From contig NZ_LT607412.1 in the NCBI RefSeq assembly GCF_900091455.1, forward strand, positions 3,782,001 through 3,846,000: DNA of 64,000 nt. The letters run 5' to 3'. This document shows positions 17,706 to 26,352 of the stretch, one piece after another (the first letter of the stretch is position 1; each line of letters starts with the position of its first letter). The position numbers and the translations under genes were made by a program. This DNA is from Micromonospora coriariae. GTDB taxonomy: Bacteria; Actinomycetota; Actinomycetes; Mycobacteriales; Micromonosporaceae. Under the pieces are notes generated by a model. The model searched no databases. It was not told where the DNA came from and saw only the letters and a list, made by a program, of their open reading frames with translations.

Positions 17706-19859
17706 TTGAGCGACACCACCGACGTGACGTCGGATGTTTCCAACGTCGCTGGCGATGCCACCACCGCCGCTCCCGCCCGTCGTCGGCGTAGCGGCACCGG
17801 TCTGTCGGCGATGCTGCTGCCAGAGCTGCAGAGCCTGGCCGCGTCGCTCGGCATCTCCGGCACGGCTCGCATGCGTAAGGGCGAGCTGATCGCCGCGATC
17901 TCCGAGCGGCAGGGCGGCAACGCCGCCGGTACCCCTCGACCGCGGGCCGAGGTCGCGGCCGCGGCCGCTCCGACCCGCGAGGAGGTGCGGGAAACCGTGG
18001 ACCGTCCGGCGACGGAGGGACGCACCGACCAGGCGCCGGCCGAGCCGGCTGCCGAGACCGAGGGCCGAAGCCGTACCCGGCGCAGCCGGACCGCCGCGGC
18101 GGAGGCGCGTACCACTGAGGCGCGTACCACTGAGGCGCGTACCACTGAGGCGCGTGCCGTTGAGGCTCGCACCGACGAGGCGGAGGCCGGCGAGCGGACC
18201 GACCGGAGCGAGAACCGCCGGGACCGGGCCGAGCGCCCGGAGCGGGCCGAGCGCACCGAGCGGGGCGACCGTGCCGAGCGGGGCGACCGTGCCGAGCGGG
18301 GCGAGCGTGCCGAGCGGGGCGACCGTGCCGACCGCACCGACCGTGCCGAGCGGGGCGAGCGCACCGAACGTGGTGACCGTGCCGAGCGGGGCGAGCGTGC
18401 CGAGCGTGGTGACCGGGGCGAGCGCAACGATCGGGGCGAGCGGGGCGAGCGTGCCGAGCGGGGCGAGCGCACCGAACGTGGTGACCGTGCCGAGCGGGGC
18501 GAGCGGGCCGAGCGCAATGAGCGTGGTGACCGCAACGATCGGGGCGACCGCAACGACCGTGGCCAGCGGGCCGAGCGCGACAACGACGACGATGACGGCG
18601 AGGGCGGTGGTCGGCGTGGCCGGCGCAGCCGCTTCCGTGACCGTCGGCGCGGCCGCGGCGAGCGCACCGAGACCGGTGGCGACACCGGTGGGCGTGAGCC
18701 GCAGGTCAGCGAGGACGACGTGCTCGTCCCGGTGGCCGGCATCATCGACGTGCTCGACAACTACGCCTTCGTGCGGACGACCGGCTACCTGGCTGGCCCG
18801 AACGACGTGTACGTCTCGATGTCCCAGATCAAGAAGTACGGGCTGCGCCGCGGTGACGCGATCACCGGTGCGGTGCGTGCGGCCCGCGAGGGTGGCAACA
18901 GCGGCGATCAGCGGCGGGACAAGTACAACCCGCTGATGCGGCTCGACACGATCAACGGGATGGAGCCGGAGGAGGCGCGGCGCCGGCCGGAGTTCTACAA
19001 GCTCACGCCGCTCTACCCGCAGGAGCGCCTGCGGTTGGAAACCGAGCCGCACATCCTGACCACCCGGGTCATCGACCTGGTCATGCCGATCGGCAAGGGC
19101 CAGCGAGCGCTCATCCAGTCGCCGCCGAAGGCCGGTAAGACGATGGTGCTCCAGGCGATCGCGAACGCGATCACCCGGAACAACCCGGAGTGCCACCTGA
19201 TGGTGGTGCTGGTGGACGAGCGGCCTGAAGAGGTCACCGACATGCAGCGGTCGATCAAGGGCGAGGTCATCGCGGCCACGTTCGACCGTCCGCCGCAGGA
19301 CCACACGACGGTGGCCGAGCTGGCGATCGAGCGGGCGAAGCGCCTGGTCGAGCTGGGGCACGACGTGGTCGTGCTGCTCGACTCGGTGACCCGGCTCGGT
19401 CGGTCGTACAACCTGGCGGCGCCGGCCAGCGGCCGGATCATGTCGGGTGGTATCGACTCCACCGCCCTCTACCCGCCGAAGCGCTTCCTCGGCGCGGCTC
19501 GCAACATCGAGAACGGTGGCTCGCTGACCATCATCGCCACGGCGCTGGTGGAGACCGGGTCCATGGCGGACACGGTCATCTTCGAGGAGTTCAAGGGCAC
19601 CGGCAACGCGGAGCTGAAGCTGGACCGGAAGATCGCTGACAAGCGCACCTTCCCGGCCATCGACATCAACCCGTCCGGCACCCGTAAGGAAGAGGTCCTG
19701 CTCGCGCCCGAGGAGCTGGCCATCATCCACAAGCTCCGGAAGGTGCTGCACTCGCTGGACTCGCAGGCGGCGATGGACCTGCTGCTGGACCGCCTCAAGC
19801 AGTCCCGCACCAACATCGAGTTCCTGATGCAGATCGCGAAGTCGACGCCGGGGGAGTAA
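17706..19859 (+). CDS. rho: Transcription termination factor Rho
   Basis: 717 residues against about 420 in E. coli. A SAP-like N-terminal domain (LSAMLLPELQSLAASLGI, about 33-66) is followed by a roughly 270-residue low-complexity region rich in Arg, Glu, Asp and Gly. The RNA-binding cold-shock fold begins near VAGIIDVLDNYAFVRTTGYL (about 344), and the ATPase core has Walker A SPPKAGKTM near 468 and Walker B VVVLLDSVTRL. Rho is an RNA-driven hexameric helicase that ends transcription. The TTG start is supported by GAGGGAAGGA 5 nt upstream. The insertion is typical of actinobacteria but long and unusually repetitive here. Confidence 0.97.
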   Translation: MSDTTDVTSDVSNVAGDATTAAPARRRRSGTGLSAMLLPELQSLAASLGISGTARMRKGELIAAISERQGGNAAGTPRPRAEVAAAAAPTREEVRETVDRPATEGRTDQAPAEPAAETEGRSRTRRSRTAAAEARTTEARTTEARTTEARAVEARTDEAEAGERTDRSENRRDRAERPERAERTERGDRAERGDRAERGERAERGDRADRTDRAERGERTERGDRAERGERAERGDRGERNDRGERGERAERGERTERGDRAERGERAERNERGDRNDRGDRNDRGQRAERDNDDDDGEGGGRRGRRSRFRDRRRGRGERTETGGDTGGREPQVSEDDVLVPVAGIIDVLDNYAFVRTTGYLAGPNDVYVSMSQIKKYGLRRGDAITGAVRAAREGGNSGDQRRDKYNPLMRLDTINGMEPEEARRRPEFYKLTPLYPQERLRLETEPHILTTRVIDLVMPIGKGQRALIQSPPKAGKTMVLQAIANAITRNNPECHLMVVLVDERPEEVTDMQRSIKGEVIAATFDRPPQDHTTVAELAIERAKRLVELGHDVVVLLDSVTRLGRSYNLAAPASGRIMSGGIDSTALYPPKRFLGAARNIENGGSLTIIATALVETGSMADTVIFEEFKGTGNAELKLDRKIADKRTFPAIDINPSGTRKEEVLLAPEELAIIHKLRKVLHSLDSQAAMDLLLDRLKQSRTNIEFLMQIAKSTPGE
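18102..18146 (+). repeat. Three perfect 15-bp tandem repeats inside rho
   Basis: GAGGCGCGTACCACT occurs three times head to tail, encoding EARTT units, followed by two diverged copies. The pattern suggests recent slippage. Confidence 0.9.
18241..18600 (+). repeat. Degenerate 9-bp-based repeat tract inside rho
   Basis: About forty units of 9 bp built on CGTGCCGAG, CGGGGCGAG and CGGGGCGAC encode RAE, RGE, RGD, RTE and RND triplets. The tract stays in frame because units are multiples of 3. Confidence 0.9.
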
Positions 19860-19877
19860 CCACTCTCGGATGACCGA

Positions 19878-19917
19878 CGACGAAGGGGCACGGCCACGCG
19901 GCCGTGCCCCTTCGTCG
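19878..19917 (+). terminator. Terminator after rho
   Basis: A perfect 18-bp stem (CGACGAAGGGGCACGGCC and its complement) with loop ACGC starts 18 bp after the rho stop codon. Confidence 0.85.
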
Positions 19918-20012
19918 GCACGACGCGGAAAGAGCCGACGAGGGTGGAGTTTTCCTTCGGTTCAGTCGGTGCATCTTGAAACTTCTATTCACCATCGGGT
20001 TGACTGTCGTCC

Positions 20013-23000
20013 ATGCGTACCCGCAGACGATCCGCCCGTCGCACCGGCGTCCTGCTGCTGACGCCGTTGCTCACCCTGGCTGGTCCGGTGCCGGCGACAG
20101 CCGCACCGCCGGCCCCGTCCATCGCCGCACCCGTGGCCCCGTCCACCGTCGCCGAGGACGCGCCGCCCGCGTCGTCCCGGCCGGCCGGCTGGGTCAGTCT
20201 GGCCGCCGACCCCGCCTCCGCGACCGCCTCGACCGCCGCCGCCGACGGCGTCGAGCCGGCCGGCGGCCTGGAGACCACCAAGGCAACCCGGCCGGTCGCG
20301 CCGGGCGTGCAACTCACCTCCTTCGACAGGTACGACGCCGAGGGCTGGCTGCGTGCCGACGCGCTCACCACCGACCTCGCCGGTGGGGCCACCGTCGACT
20401 ACGTCAACTCCGGGGCCGTCAGCCGGGCCGAGCCGCTGCGGGGAACGGTGGACCGCTCGCGTGCCGTGGCCGCGGTCAACGGTGACTTCTTCGACATCAA
20501 CAACTCCGGCGCCGCTCAGGGCGTCGGCATCCGCGGCGGCGAGCTGATCCAGTCGGCGGTCAGCGGGCACCGCAATGCGGTGGCGGTCACCGCGGACGGG
20601 CTCGGCCGGGTGATCGAGGTGAACTTCGACGGCACCGCCACCCTGCCCACCGGGCCGGTGCCGTTGACGCAGTTCAACAACATCGTGCAGGCGGGCGGCG
20701 TCGGCGCGTTCACCGAGCTCTGGGGGACGTACCCCCGGGAGCGGGCGGTCGCGGGCGCGGCCCGGGTCGTCGAGGTCGTCGTGGCCGGCGGCCGCGTGGC
20801 CACGGTGACCACCGCGGCCGGCAGCGGCCCGATCGTCGCCGGCAGCACGGTGCTGCTCGGCCGCGACGCCGGCGCGGACGCGCTGGCCGGGCTCCGCCCC
20901 GGTGACCCGGTGTCGGTCGCCTGGCAACCGAAGCCGTCCGACGGCAGTACCCTGCACGCGGCGGTCGGCGGCGGCGAGGTCCTGGTCCGCGACGGCGTCG
21001 TGCAGAGCATCGCCGACCCGTCGCTGGCGCCGCGCACGGCGGTCGGCTTCACCGCCGACGGTCGTAGAATGATCATGCTGACGGTGGACGGCCGGCAGGT
21101 CGACAGCCGTGGCGTCACCCAGACGGAGATGGGCCGGATGATGGCCGAACTGGGTGCCCACCACGCGCTCAACCTGGACGGCGGCGGCTCGTCCACGCTG
21201 CTGGCCCGGGAGCCGGGCGCCCCGGCCGTGCAGGTCGAGAACACACCCTCCGACGGCAGCGAGCGGGCGGTGCCCAACGGCCTGGCCATCTACGCGCCGA
21301 AGGGCAGCGGCCGGCTCACCGGCTACTGGGTGGAGACCGCCAGCGACCCCACCGCCGCTCCCGGCATCTCACCGGTCCGCGGCGGCCGGCCCGACCGCGT
21401 CTTCCCCGGCCTCACCCGCACCCTCACCGCGGCCGGCTACGACGAGACGTACGGCCCGGCGGCCGGCGCCCCGACCTGGCGCGTGACCCCGGCGGTGCAC
21501 GGCCGGGTCGACCGCGACGGGGTGTTCCACGCCGACGTGCCGGGGGCCAGCACGGTCACCGCGTCGCGCGGCCGGGCAACCGGCTCGCTGGGCCTCACTG
21601 TGCTCGGCCCACTGGCCCGGGTCAGCTCCACACTGGAACGCGTCGGGCTGACCGGCCGGGACGGCAACGCCCTGGTCGGGGTGGTCGGCCACGACGCCGA
21701 GGGCAACACCGCCCCGATCGAGCCGGCCGACCTGACCCTCGACTACGACCGGGACCTGCTGCGGATCACCCCCACCGACGACGGCAACCTCGCCGTAACC
21801 GCGCTGCGTGAGACCGGCTCCGGGCTCGTCACCGTCCACGTCGGACGCCACACCACCGTGCTGCCGGTCACCGTCGGGCTGACCGACGTCCCGGTGGCCG
21901 GCTTCGACGACGCCGCGTCCTGGCGGTTCAGCCAGGCCAGGGCCAGCGGCTCGGTCGCGCCGGCGCCGGGGCACACCGGCACCGGCCTGCGGATGTCGTA
22001 CGACTTCAGCCAGTCCACCGGCACCCGGGCCGCGTACGCCGACCCGCCGGCCTGGATCGAGGTGCCCGGCCAGCCGCAGGCCTTCGGCATGTGGATTCAC
22101 GGCAACGGCACCGGGGAGTGGCCCAGCCTGCACCTGCACGACGCCCAGGACACCCAGCACGTGCTGCGTGGCCCGCTGATCACCTGGACCGGCTGGCGGT
22201 ACGTGGAGTTCGCGGTGCCACCGGGGGTGCAGTACCCGGTGCGCGTCCGTCGCTTCTACGTGGCCGAGACCAACGCCGCCGCGCAGTACACCAGCGAGGT
22301 GGTCATCGACGACCTCGTGGCGAAGGTGCCGCCCACGGTCGACATGCCGCCGGTGGCGCCGCGTACCGATCGGGTGGTGGTCCGTGACGGCACCGTGGAC
22401 GGCGCACCCTGGCGGTTCGCGGTGCTGTCCGACGCCCAGTTCGTCGCCGCCGACCCGGACAGCGAGCTGGTCGCCCAGGCGCGACGGACGCTGCGCGAGG
22501 TGAAGGCGGCCCGACCGGATTTCCTGCTGATCAACGGAGACTTCGTGGACACCGCCTACCCGGCCGACTTCGCGCTGGCGAAGCGGATCCTCGACGAGGA
22601 GCTGGGCGACGCGCTGCCCTGGTACTACGTGCCCGGCAACCACGAGATCATGGGTGCTCCGATCAGCAACTTCCAGGCCGCGTTCGGCGCGACCACACGG
22701 GTCTTCGACCACGCCGGCACCCGGTTCGTCACCCTGAACTCGTCCACCGGGACACTGCGCGGCGGTGGCTTCGACCAGGTACGGATGCTGCGCGAGACAC
22801 TGGACGCGGCGGCCGCCGACCGGCACGTCGGCTCGGTCGTCGTCCTGCACCACCACCCGCCGCGCGACCCCAGCCCGGCGCAGGCCAGCCAGCTCGGTGA
22901 CCGCAAGGAGGCGGCGCTGCTGGAGCAGTGGCTGGCCGACTTCCAGCACCGGACCGGCAAGGGCGCGCTGTTCGTGGGCGGACACGTCGGCACGTTCCAC

Positions 23001-23501
23001 GCCGACCGGGTGGACGGAGTCCCGTACGTGATCAACGGGAACGCGGGCAAGACGCCATCCACCCCGGCGGAGCAGGGCGGTTTCACCGGCTGGACAGAGG
23101 TCGGCGTGGACCCGGTCAGCCCGGCCGAGGCCGACCGGGCCCGGCGCGACCCGCTCGCCGAGGGGCCCCGCTGGGTGGACGCGGAGTTCCACGCCCACGT
23201 GGACCGGCTCGCGGTGAGCGCCCCGGCCAGCGTCGCGGTCGGCGTCCCGGCGGCGGTCACCGCCACGCTGACCCAGCCGGGCGGGCGTGCCGTTCCGGTG
23301 GCCGCCCCGGTCAGCGCGGACTGGTCCGCCTCACAGGGGGTGCACATCGGTTCGGCGGCCGGGGTACGCCCGTGGCACACCGCCCGCTTCGACCCGGCCA
23401 CCGGCACCCTGACCGCGCTGCGCCCCGGCGCCCCCATCCGCCTCACCGTCACCGTCAACGGCCTCGTCGCCAACGCCACAATCAAACCCACCGCCGGCTA
23501 A
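20013..23501 (+). CDS. Secreted phosphodiester glycosidase (NAGPA-like) fused to metallophosphoesterase
   Basis: 1,162 residues. Residues 1-30 are a signal peptide. Residues about 80-430 form a phosphodiester glycosidase domain related to the lysosomal uncovering enzyme (GVQLTSFDRYDAEGWLRAD, AAVNGDFFDINNSGAAQGV, and ALNLDGGGSSTLLAREPG near 385). Ig-like and jelly-roll-like segments occupy about 430-780. A calcineurin-like phosphoesterase follows, with FAVLSDAQF near 803, NGDFVD near 843, GNHE near 875, VLHHHPP near 948 and GGHVGTFH near 989. The first motif has Gln where His is usual. It could release sugar and then phosphate from cell-surface phosphodiesters; the substrate is not known. It is followed directly by a palindromic repeat. 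Confidence 0.85.
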   Translation: MRTRRRSARRTGVLLLTPLLTLAGPVPATAAPPAPSIAAPVAPSTVAEDAPPASSRPAGWVSLAADPASATASTAAADGVEPAGGLETTKATRPVAPGVQLTSFDRYDAEGWLRADALTTDLAGGATVDYVNSGAVSRAEPLRGTVDRSRAVAAVNGDFFDINNSGAAQGVGIRGGELIQSAVSGHRNAVAVTADGLGRVIEVNFDGTATLPTGPVPLTQFNNIVQAGGVGAFTELWGTYPRERAVAGAARVVEVVVAGGRVATVTTAAGSGPIVAGSTVLLGRDAGADALAGLRPGDPVSVAWQPKPSDGSTLHAAVGGGEVLVRDGVVQSIADPSLAPRTAVGFTADGRRMIMLTVDGRQVDSRGVTQTEMGRMMAELGAHHALNLDGGGSSTLLAREPGAPAVQVENTPSDGSERAVPNGLAIYAPKGSGRLTGYWVETASDPTAAPGISPVRGGRPDRVFPGLTRTLTAAGYDETYGPAAGAPTWRVTPAVHGRVDRDGVFHADVPGASTVTASRGRATGSLGLTVLGPLARVSSTLERVGLTGRDGNALVGVVGHDAEGNTAPIEPADLTLDYDRDLLRITPTDDGNLAVTALRETGSGLVTVHVGRHTTVLPVTVGLTDVPVAGFDDAASWRFSQARASGSVAPAPGHTGTGLRMSYDFSQSTGTRAAYADPPAWIEVPGQPQAFGMWIHGNGTGEWPSLHLHDAQDTQHVLRGPLITWTGWRYVEFAVPPGVQYPVRVRRFYVAETNAAAQYTSEVVIDDLVAKVPPTVDMPPVAPRTDRVVVRDGTVDGAPWRFAVLSDAQFVAADPDSELVAQARRTLREVKAARPDFLLINGDFVDTAYPADFALAKRILDEELGDALPWYYVPGNHEIMGAPISNFQAAFGATTRVFDHAGTRFVTLNSSTGTLRGGGFDQVRMLRETLDAAAADRHVGSVVVLHHHPPRDPSPAQASQLGDRKEAALLEQWLADFQHRTGKGALFVGGHVGTFHADRVDGVPYVINGNAGKTPSTPAEQGGFTGWTEVGVDPVSPAEADRARRDPLAEGPRWVDAEFHAHVDRLAVSAPASVAVGVPAAVTATLTQPGGRAVPVAAPVSADWSASQGVHIGSAAGVRPWHTARFDPATGTLTALRPGAPIRLTVTVNGLVANATIKPTAG

Positions 23502-23555
23502 GTGCAAGGAAGGGCCCCTTCTTATCGCCTTGTGCATAGGAAGGGGCCCTTCTTA
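23502..23555. repeat. GGAAGGGCCCCTT palindrome family, two units
   Basis: Two near-identical 23-24 bp units begin GTGCA and contain AGGAAGGGCCCCTTCTTA and AGGAAGGGGCCCTTCTTA. Each is itself palindromic around GGGCCC. The first base follows the stop codon of the preceding gene without a gap. Confidence 0.85.
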
Positions 23556-23624
23556 ACAACTCGGGTTCCGTTCGCGTCCGCTCCCGTACGTCGGGGCGCG
23601 ACCCGCCTGCTGGGCGGGGCGGGT

Positions 23625-23676
23625 GTTAATAGGGGGCCCCTGCTCTACCGGAGGCGTTAATAAGGTGCCCTTCCTT
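23625..23676. repeat. GGAAGGGCCCCTT palindrome family, paired variants
   Basis: GTTAATAGGGGGCCCCTGC and GTTAATAAGGTGCCCTTCC lie 31 bp apart in the same orientation. Read on the minus strand, the second begins 3 bp after the stop codon of the kinase-phosphatase gene as GAAGGAAGGGCACCTTATTA. Confidence 0.8.
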
Positions 23677-23679
23677 CGC

Positions 23680-24576
23680 TCAGAAGTCGCCGTCGGCCAC
23701 CTGGAAGACGGTGAGGCCGAGCGAGCGCCACATCCGGACCACCTGGACGCGGTCGTCGAAGACACCCACCACCCGGTAGCGGTCCCGGATCTCCCGGTCG
23801 TAGATCTCGCGCTTGACTATCGCGTCCTTGCGGGAGTCGCCGACGGCGCGCAGGTGCAGGCCGAGGTAGGGAACCCGTACGTGCCGGGCCAGCCACGTCT
23901 CGGTGGCCGCCCGCGCCGAGGCGTCCCGCCCGGAGCAGAAGACCACCCCGTACCCGGCGGCGTGCATCGCCCGGACCGCCGCGATCACCGCCGGGTTCGG
24001 CTGGTCCTCGCCCACCCGGGTCATGTCGTACGGGCTGCGCGAGACGGCCAGCGCGACCGTGCCGTCGATGTCCACCAGGACGATCTCCGGTGGCTCGGCC
24101 GACGGTGGGTGCACGGCGGCGGGTCGTCCGGTGCGGGCCTGCGGCACCGGCAACGGCAGGGTCCGCCCCTCCAGGTAACGCTCGTGCAGTCGGCAGATCA
24201 CGTCCGCGCCGACCCGGTCGGCCTCCGGCCGGGCGGCGTCGCGGCGCAGGCATTCGGCCAGCGGCACGTCGGTGAAGTCGTGCACCTCGAACTCCGCGCC
24301 GTACCGGGCGGCCAGGTCGGCCCAGTCCCGCAGGGTCCGTGAGCGCAGGTTGGTGTCGTCCACGCAGACGTCCGCCCGGGTCCGCAGCAGCGCCTCGACC
24401 TGGGCCCGCTGCACGGTGGTCACCTGCGCCTCCGCCCACTGGGTGAAGAGCCGCTCGCCGTGCAGCATCCGGCGCAGGTCGTCGCGGTTGACCCGGACCA
24501 CGGACGGCTGGAGGGTCCGGGCGAAGGTGGTCTTGCCGGATGCCGGCAGGCCCCGGGTGGCGATCAGGCGGGTCAT
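23680..24576 (-). CDS. T4-Pnkp-like polynucleotide kinase-phosphatase
   Basis: 298 residues. The N-terminal P-loop kinase has RGLPASGKTTFAR (8-20), catalytic VNRDD near 29-33 and VDDTNL near 72. The C-terminal HAD phosphatase has VDIDGT at 168-173, VVFCSGRD and VGVFDDR. Domain order and size match bacteriophage T4 Pnkp, which heals broken RNA or DNA ends by 5'-phosphorylation and 3'-dephosphorylation. No ligase or RtcB lies nearby. RBS GGAGGGGAG supports the start. Confidence 0.88.
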   Translation of the reverse strand: MTRLIATRGLPASGKTTFARTLQPSVVRVNRDDLRRMLHGERLFTQWAEAQVTTVQRAQVEALLRTRADVCVDDTNLRSRTLRDWADLAARYGAEFEVHDFTDVPLAECLRRDAARPEADRVGADVICRLHERYLEGRTLPLPVPQARTGRPAAVHPPSAEPPEIVLVDIDGTVALAVSRSPYDMTRVGEDQPNPAVIAAVRAMHAAGYGVVFCSGRDASARAATETWLARHVRVPYLGLHLRAVGDSRKDAIVKREIYDREIRDRYRVVGVFDDRVQVVRMWRSLGLTVFQVADGDF

Positions 24577-24662
24577 CGGCTCCCCTCCGGCTCTGCGGAC
24601 GTACCCCCGTCGGGGTACTCGGCGGCGGCCCGCCGGGTGGGTGAATGCCCGGCCGGGCGGCG

Positions 24663-24688
24663 GGAATGCGGACGGGAGGGCACGTGTT
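24663..24688 (+). promoter_or_regulatory. Sigma-R type promoter of rpmE
   Basis: GGAAT and GTT are separated by exactly 18 bp, the published consensus for the thiol-stress sigma factor SigR of Streptomyces, whose regulon includes an rpmE gene. The predicted leader is about 155 nt. Confidence 0.65.
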
Positions 24689-24851
24689 GACGATGCCGGA
24701 CGAGGTGTGCGGCCCGATTACCGGGTCGGCTCAGGCCCATGGCACACTGGTCAATCGGCCACCGGTTCCGGTTCACGCCCGAGCCCGTCGCGTACGGCGC
24801 GACGGGCGGTGACGGCGACCCGGCGACCATCAACGAGAGGACCGAGGCGAG

Positions 24852-25076
24852 ATGAAGGCAAACATCCACCCGGAGTACGTGACCACCGAGGTCAGCTGCT
24901 CCTGTGGCAACACGTTCTCGACCCGCAGCACCGCCAAGGGCGGGGCGATCCACGTCGAGACCTGCAGCGCCTGCCACCCGTTCTACACCGGTAAGCAGCG
25001 CGTTCTCGACACCGCCGGCCGGGTCGCGAAGTTCCAGCAGAAGTACGCCAAGGTTCAGGCCAAGAAGGCCAAGTAG
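24852..25076 (+). CDS. rpmE: Ribosomal protein L31 (zinc-binding type)
   Basis: 74 residues, the usual length. MKANIHPEY starts the protein. Cys16, Cys18, Cys37 and Cys40 (VSCSCGN, CSACHPF) make the zinc ribbon of the C+ form, and the Lys-rich tail binds rRNA. The C+ form stores zinc and is replaceable by a C- paralogue under zinc or thiol stress. The RBS region GAGAGGACCGAGGCGAG precedes the ATG. A terminator follows, separating it from prfA. Confidence 0.97.
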   Translation: MKANIHPEYVTTEVSCSCGNTFSTRSTAKGGAIHVETCSACHPFYTGKQRVLDTAGRVAKFQQKYAKVQAKKAK

Positions 25077-25086
25077 CTCCTCGTTC

Positions 25087-25123
25087 GGCGCCCGCGTCCG
25101 GTTTTCCGCCGGACGCGGGCGCC
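25087..25123 (+). terminator. Terminator after rpmE
   Basis: GGCGCCCGCGTCCGG pairs with CCGGACGCGGGCGCC over 15 bp around a T-rich loop, 10 bp past the stop codon. Confidence 0.8.
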
Positions 25124-25208
25124 GTCCGCGTTTCGCCCTTTTTCCGGCCGGCGACCGGCACTCGGTCCGGCCCGGCCGGCGCCGCACCCTCGAAGGAGCA
25201 TCCGCAGC

Positions 25209-26297
25209 ATGAGCAGCGAGCGTCTGGCCGGCCTCCTCGACGAGTACGCGCAGTTGGAGAAGCGGCTGGCCGATCCGGCGATCCACGCCGACCAGGCGAC
25301 CGCGCGGCGGGTCGGCCGGCGGTACGCCGAGCTGGTGCCGCTGCACAAGGCTGCCGGCGAGCTTGAGCAGGCGCGCGCCGACCTGGCCGCGGCCCGCGAG
25401 CTGGCGGCCGAGGATCCCTCCTTCGCCGCCGAGACCGAGGCGATCGCGGCGTCCCTGCCGGTCCTGGAGGAGCGCCTCGCCGAGCTGCTCATCCCGCGTG
25501 ACCCGCACGACGCCAAGGACGTGATCGTCGAGATCAAGGCCGGTGAGGGCGGCGAGGAGTCGGCGCTGTTCGCCGGTGACCTGCTGCGGATGTACACCCG
25601 GTACGCCGAGCGCCACGGCTGGATCACCGAGGTGATCGACGCGCAGGACTCCGACCTGGGCGGGGTCAAGGACGTCTCGTTGTCGATCAAGACCAGGGGT
25701 GTCCCGGAGGGCGGCAACGGCGTCTGGTCGCGGCTCAAGTGGGAGGGCGGTGTGCACCGGGTGCAGCGCGTTCCGGTCACCGAGTCGCAGGGCCGGATCC
25801 ACACCAGCGCCGCCGGGGTGCTTGTGCTGCCCGAGGCCGAGGACGTCGACGTCACAATCGACCAGAACGACCTGCGCATCGACGTGTTCCGCTCGTCCGG
25901 CCCGGGCGGCCAGTCGGTGAACACCACCGACTCTGCGGTGCGGATCACCCACCTGCCGACCGGCATCGTCGTCTCCTGCCAGAACGAGAAGTCCCAGTTG
26001 CAGAACCGGGAGCAGGCGATGCGGATCCTGCGGGCCCGGCTGCTCGCCGCCGCCCAGGAGCAGGCCGACGCCGCCGCCTCGGACGCCCGCAAGGCGCAGG
26101 TGCGCACGGTGGACCGCTCGGAGCGGATCCGCACCTACAACTTCCCGCAGAACCGGATCACCGACCACCGGATCGGCTACACGGCGTACAACCTGGATCT
26201 GGCACTGGCCGGCGAGCTGGACGGGGTGCTGGACGCCCTGACCGAGGCCGACCGCGCCGCACGGCTGGCCGGCGACACCGAGCTGACCCGCCGCTGA
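25209..26297 (+). CDS. prfA: Peptide chain release factor 1
   Basis: 362 residues. Recognises UAA and UAG and triggers peptide release. [20 protein letters not shown] near residues 228-247 contains the GGQ motif that PrmC methylates, and the RF1-type anticodon region RDPHDAKD...[13 protein letters not shown] is intact. prmC lies 1.7 kb further on, separated by a diguanylate cyclase gene on the other strand. Confidence 0.97.
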   Translation: MSSERLAGLLDEYAQLEKRLADPAIHADQATARRVGRRYAELVPLHKAAGELEQARADLAAARELAAEDPSFAAETEAIAASLPVLEERLAELLIPRDPHDAKDVIVEIKAGEGGEESALFAGDLLRMYTRYAERHGWITEVIDAQDSDLGGVKDVSLSIKTRGVPEGGNGVWSRLKWEGGVHRVQRVPVTESQGRIHTSAAGVLVLPEAEDVDVTIDQNDLRIDVFRSSGPGGQSVNTTDSAVRITHLPTGIVVSCQNEKSQLQNREQAMRILRARLLAAAQEQADAAASDARKAQVRTVDRSERIRTYNFPQNRITDHRIGYTAYNLDLALAGELDGVLDALTEADRAARLAGDTELTRR

Positions 26298-26301
26298 CCG
26301 C

Positions 26302-26334
26302 GGCGCCCCGGGCCCGTCGCCCGGCGGGGGCGCC
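26302..26334. terminator. Bidirectional hairpin between prfA and the GGDEF gene
   Basis: GGCGCCCC and GGGGCGCC enclose an inner GGGC/GCCC stem. It lies between two convergent genes. Confidence 0.6.
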
Positions 26335-26352
26335 CAGCGGGTGCCCGGGCGG

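Noticed and set aside
19960..20012. PHO box before the phosphoesterase gene
   Set aside because: GTTCAGT and ATTCACC occur, but not as 11-bp-spaced direct repeats.
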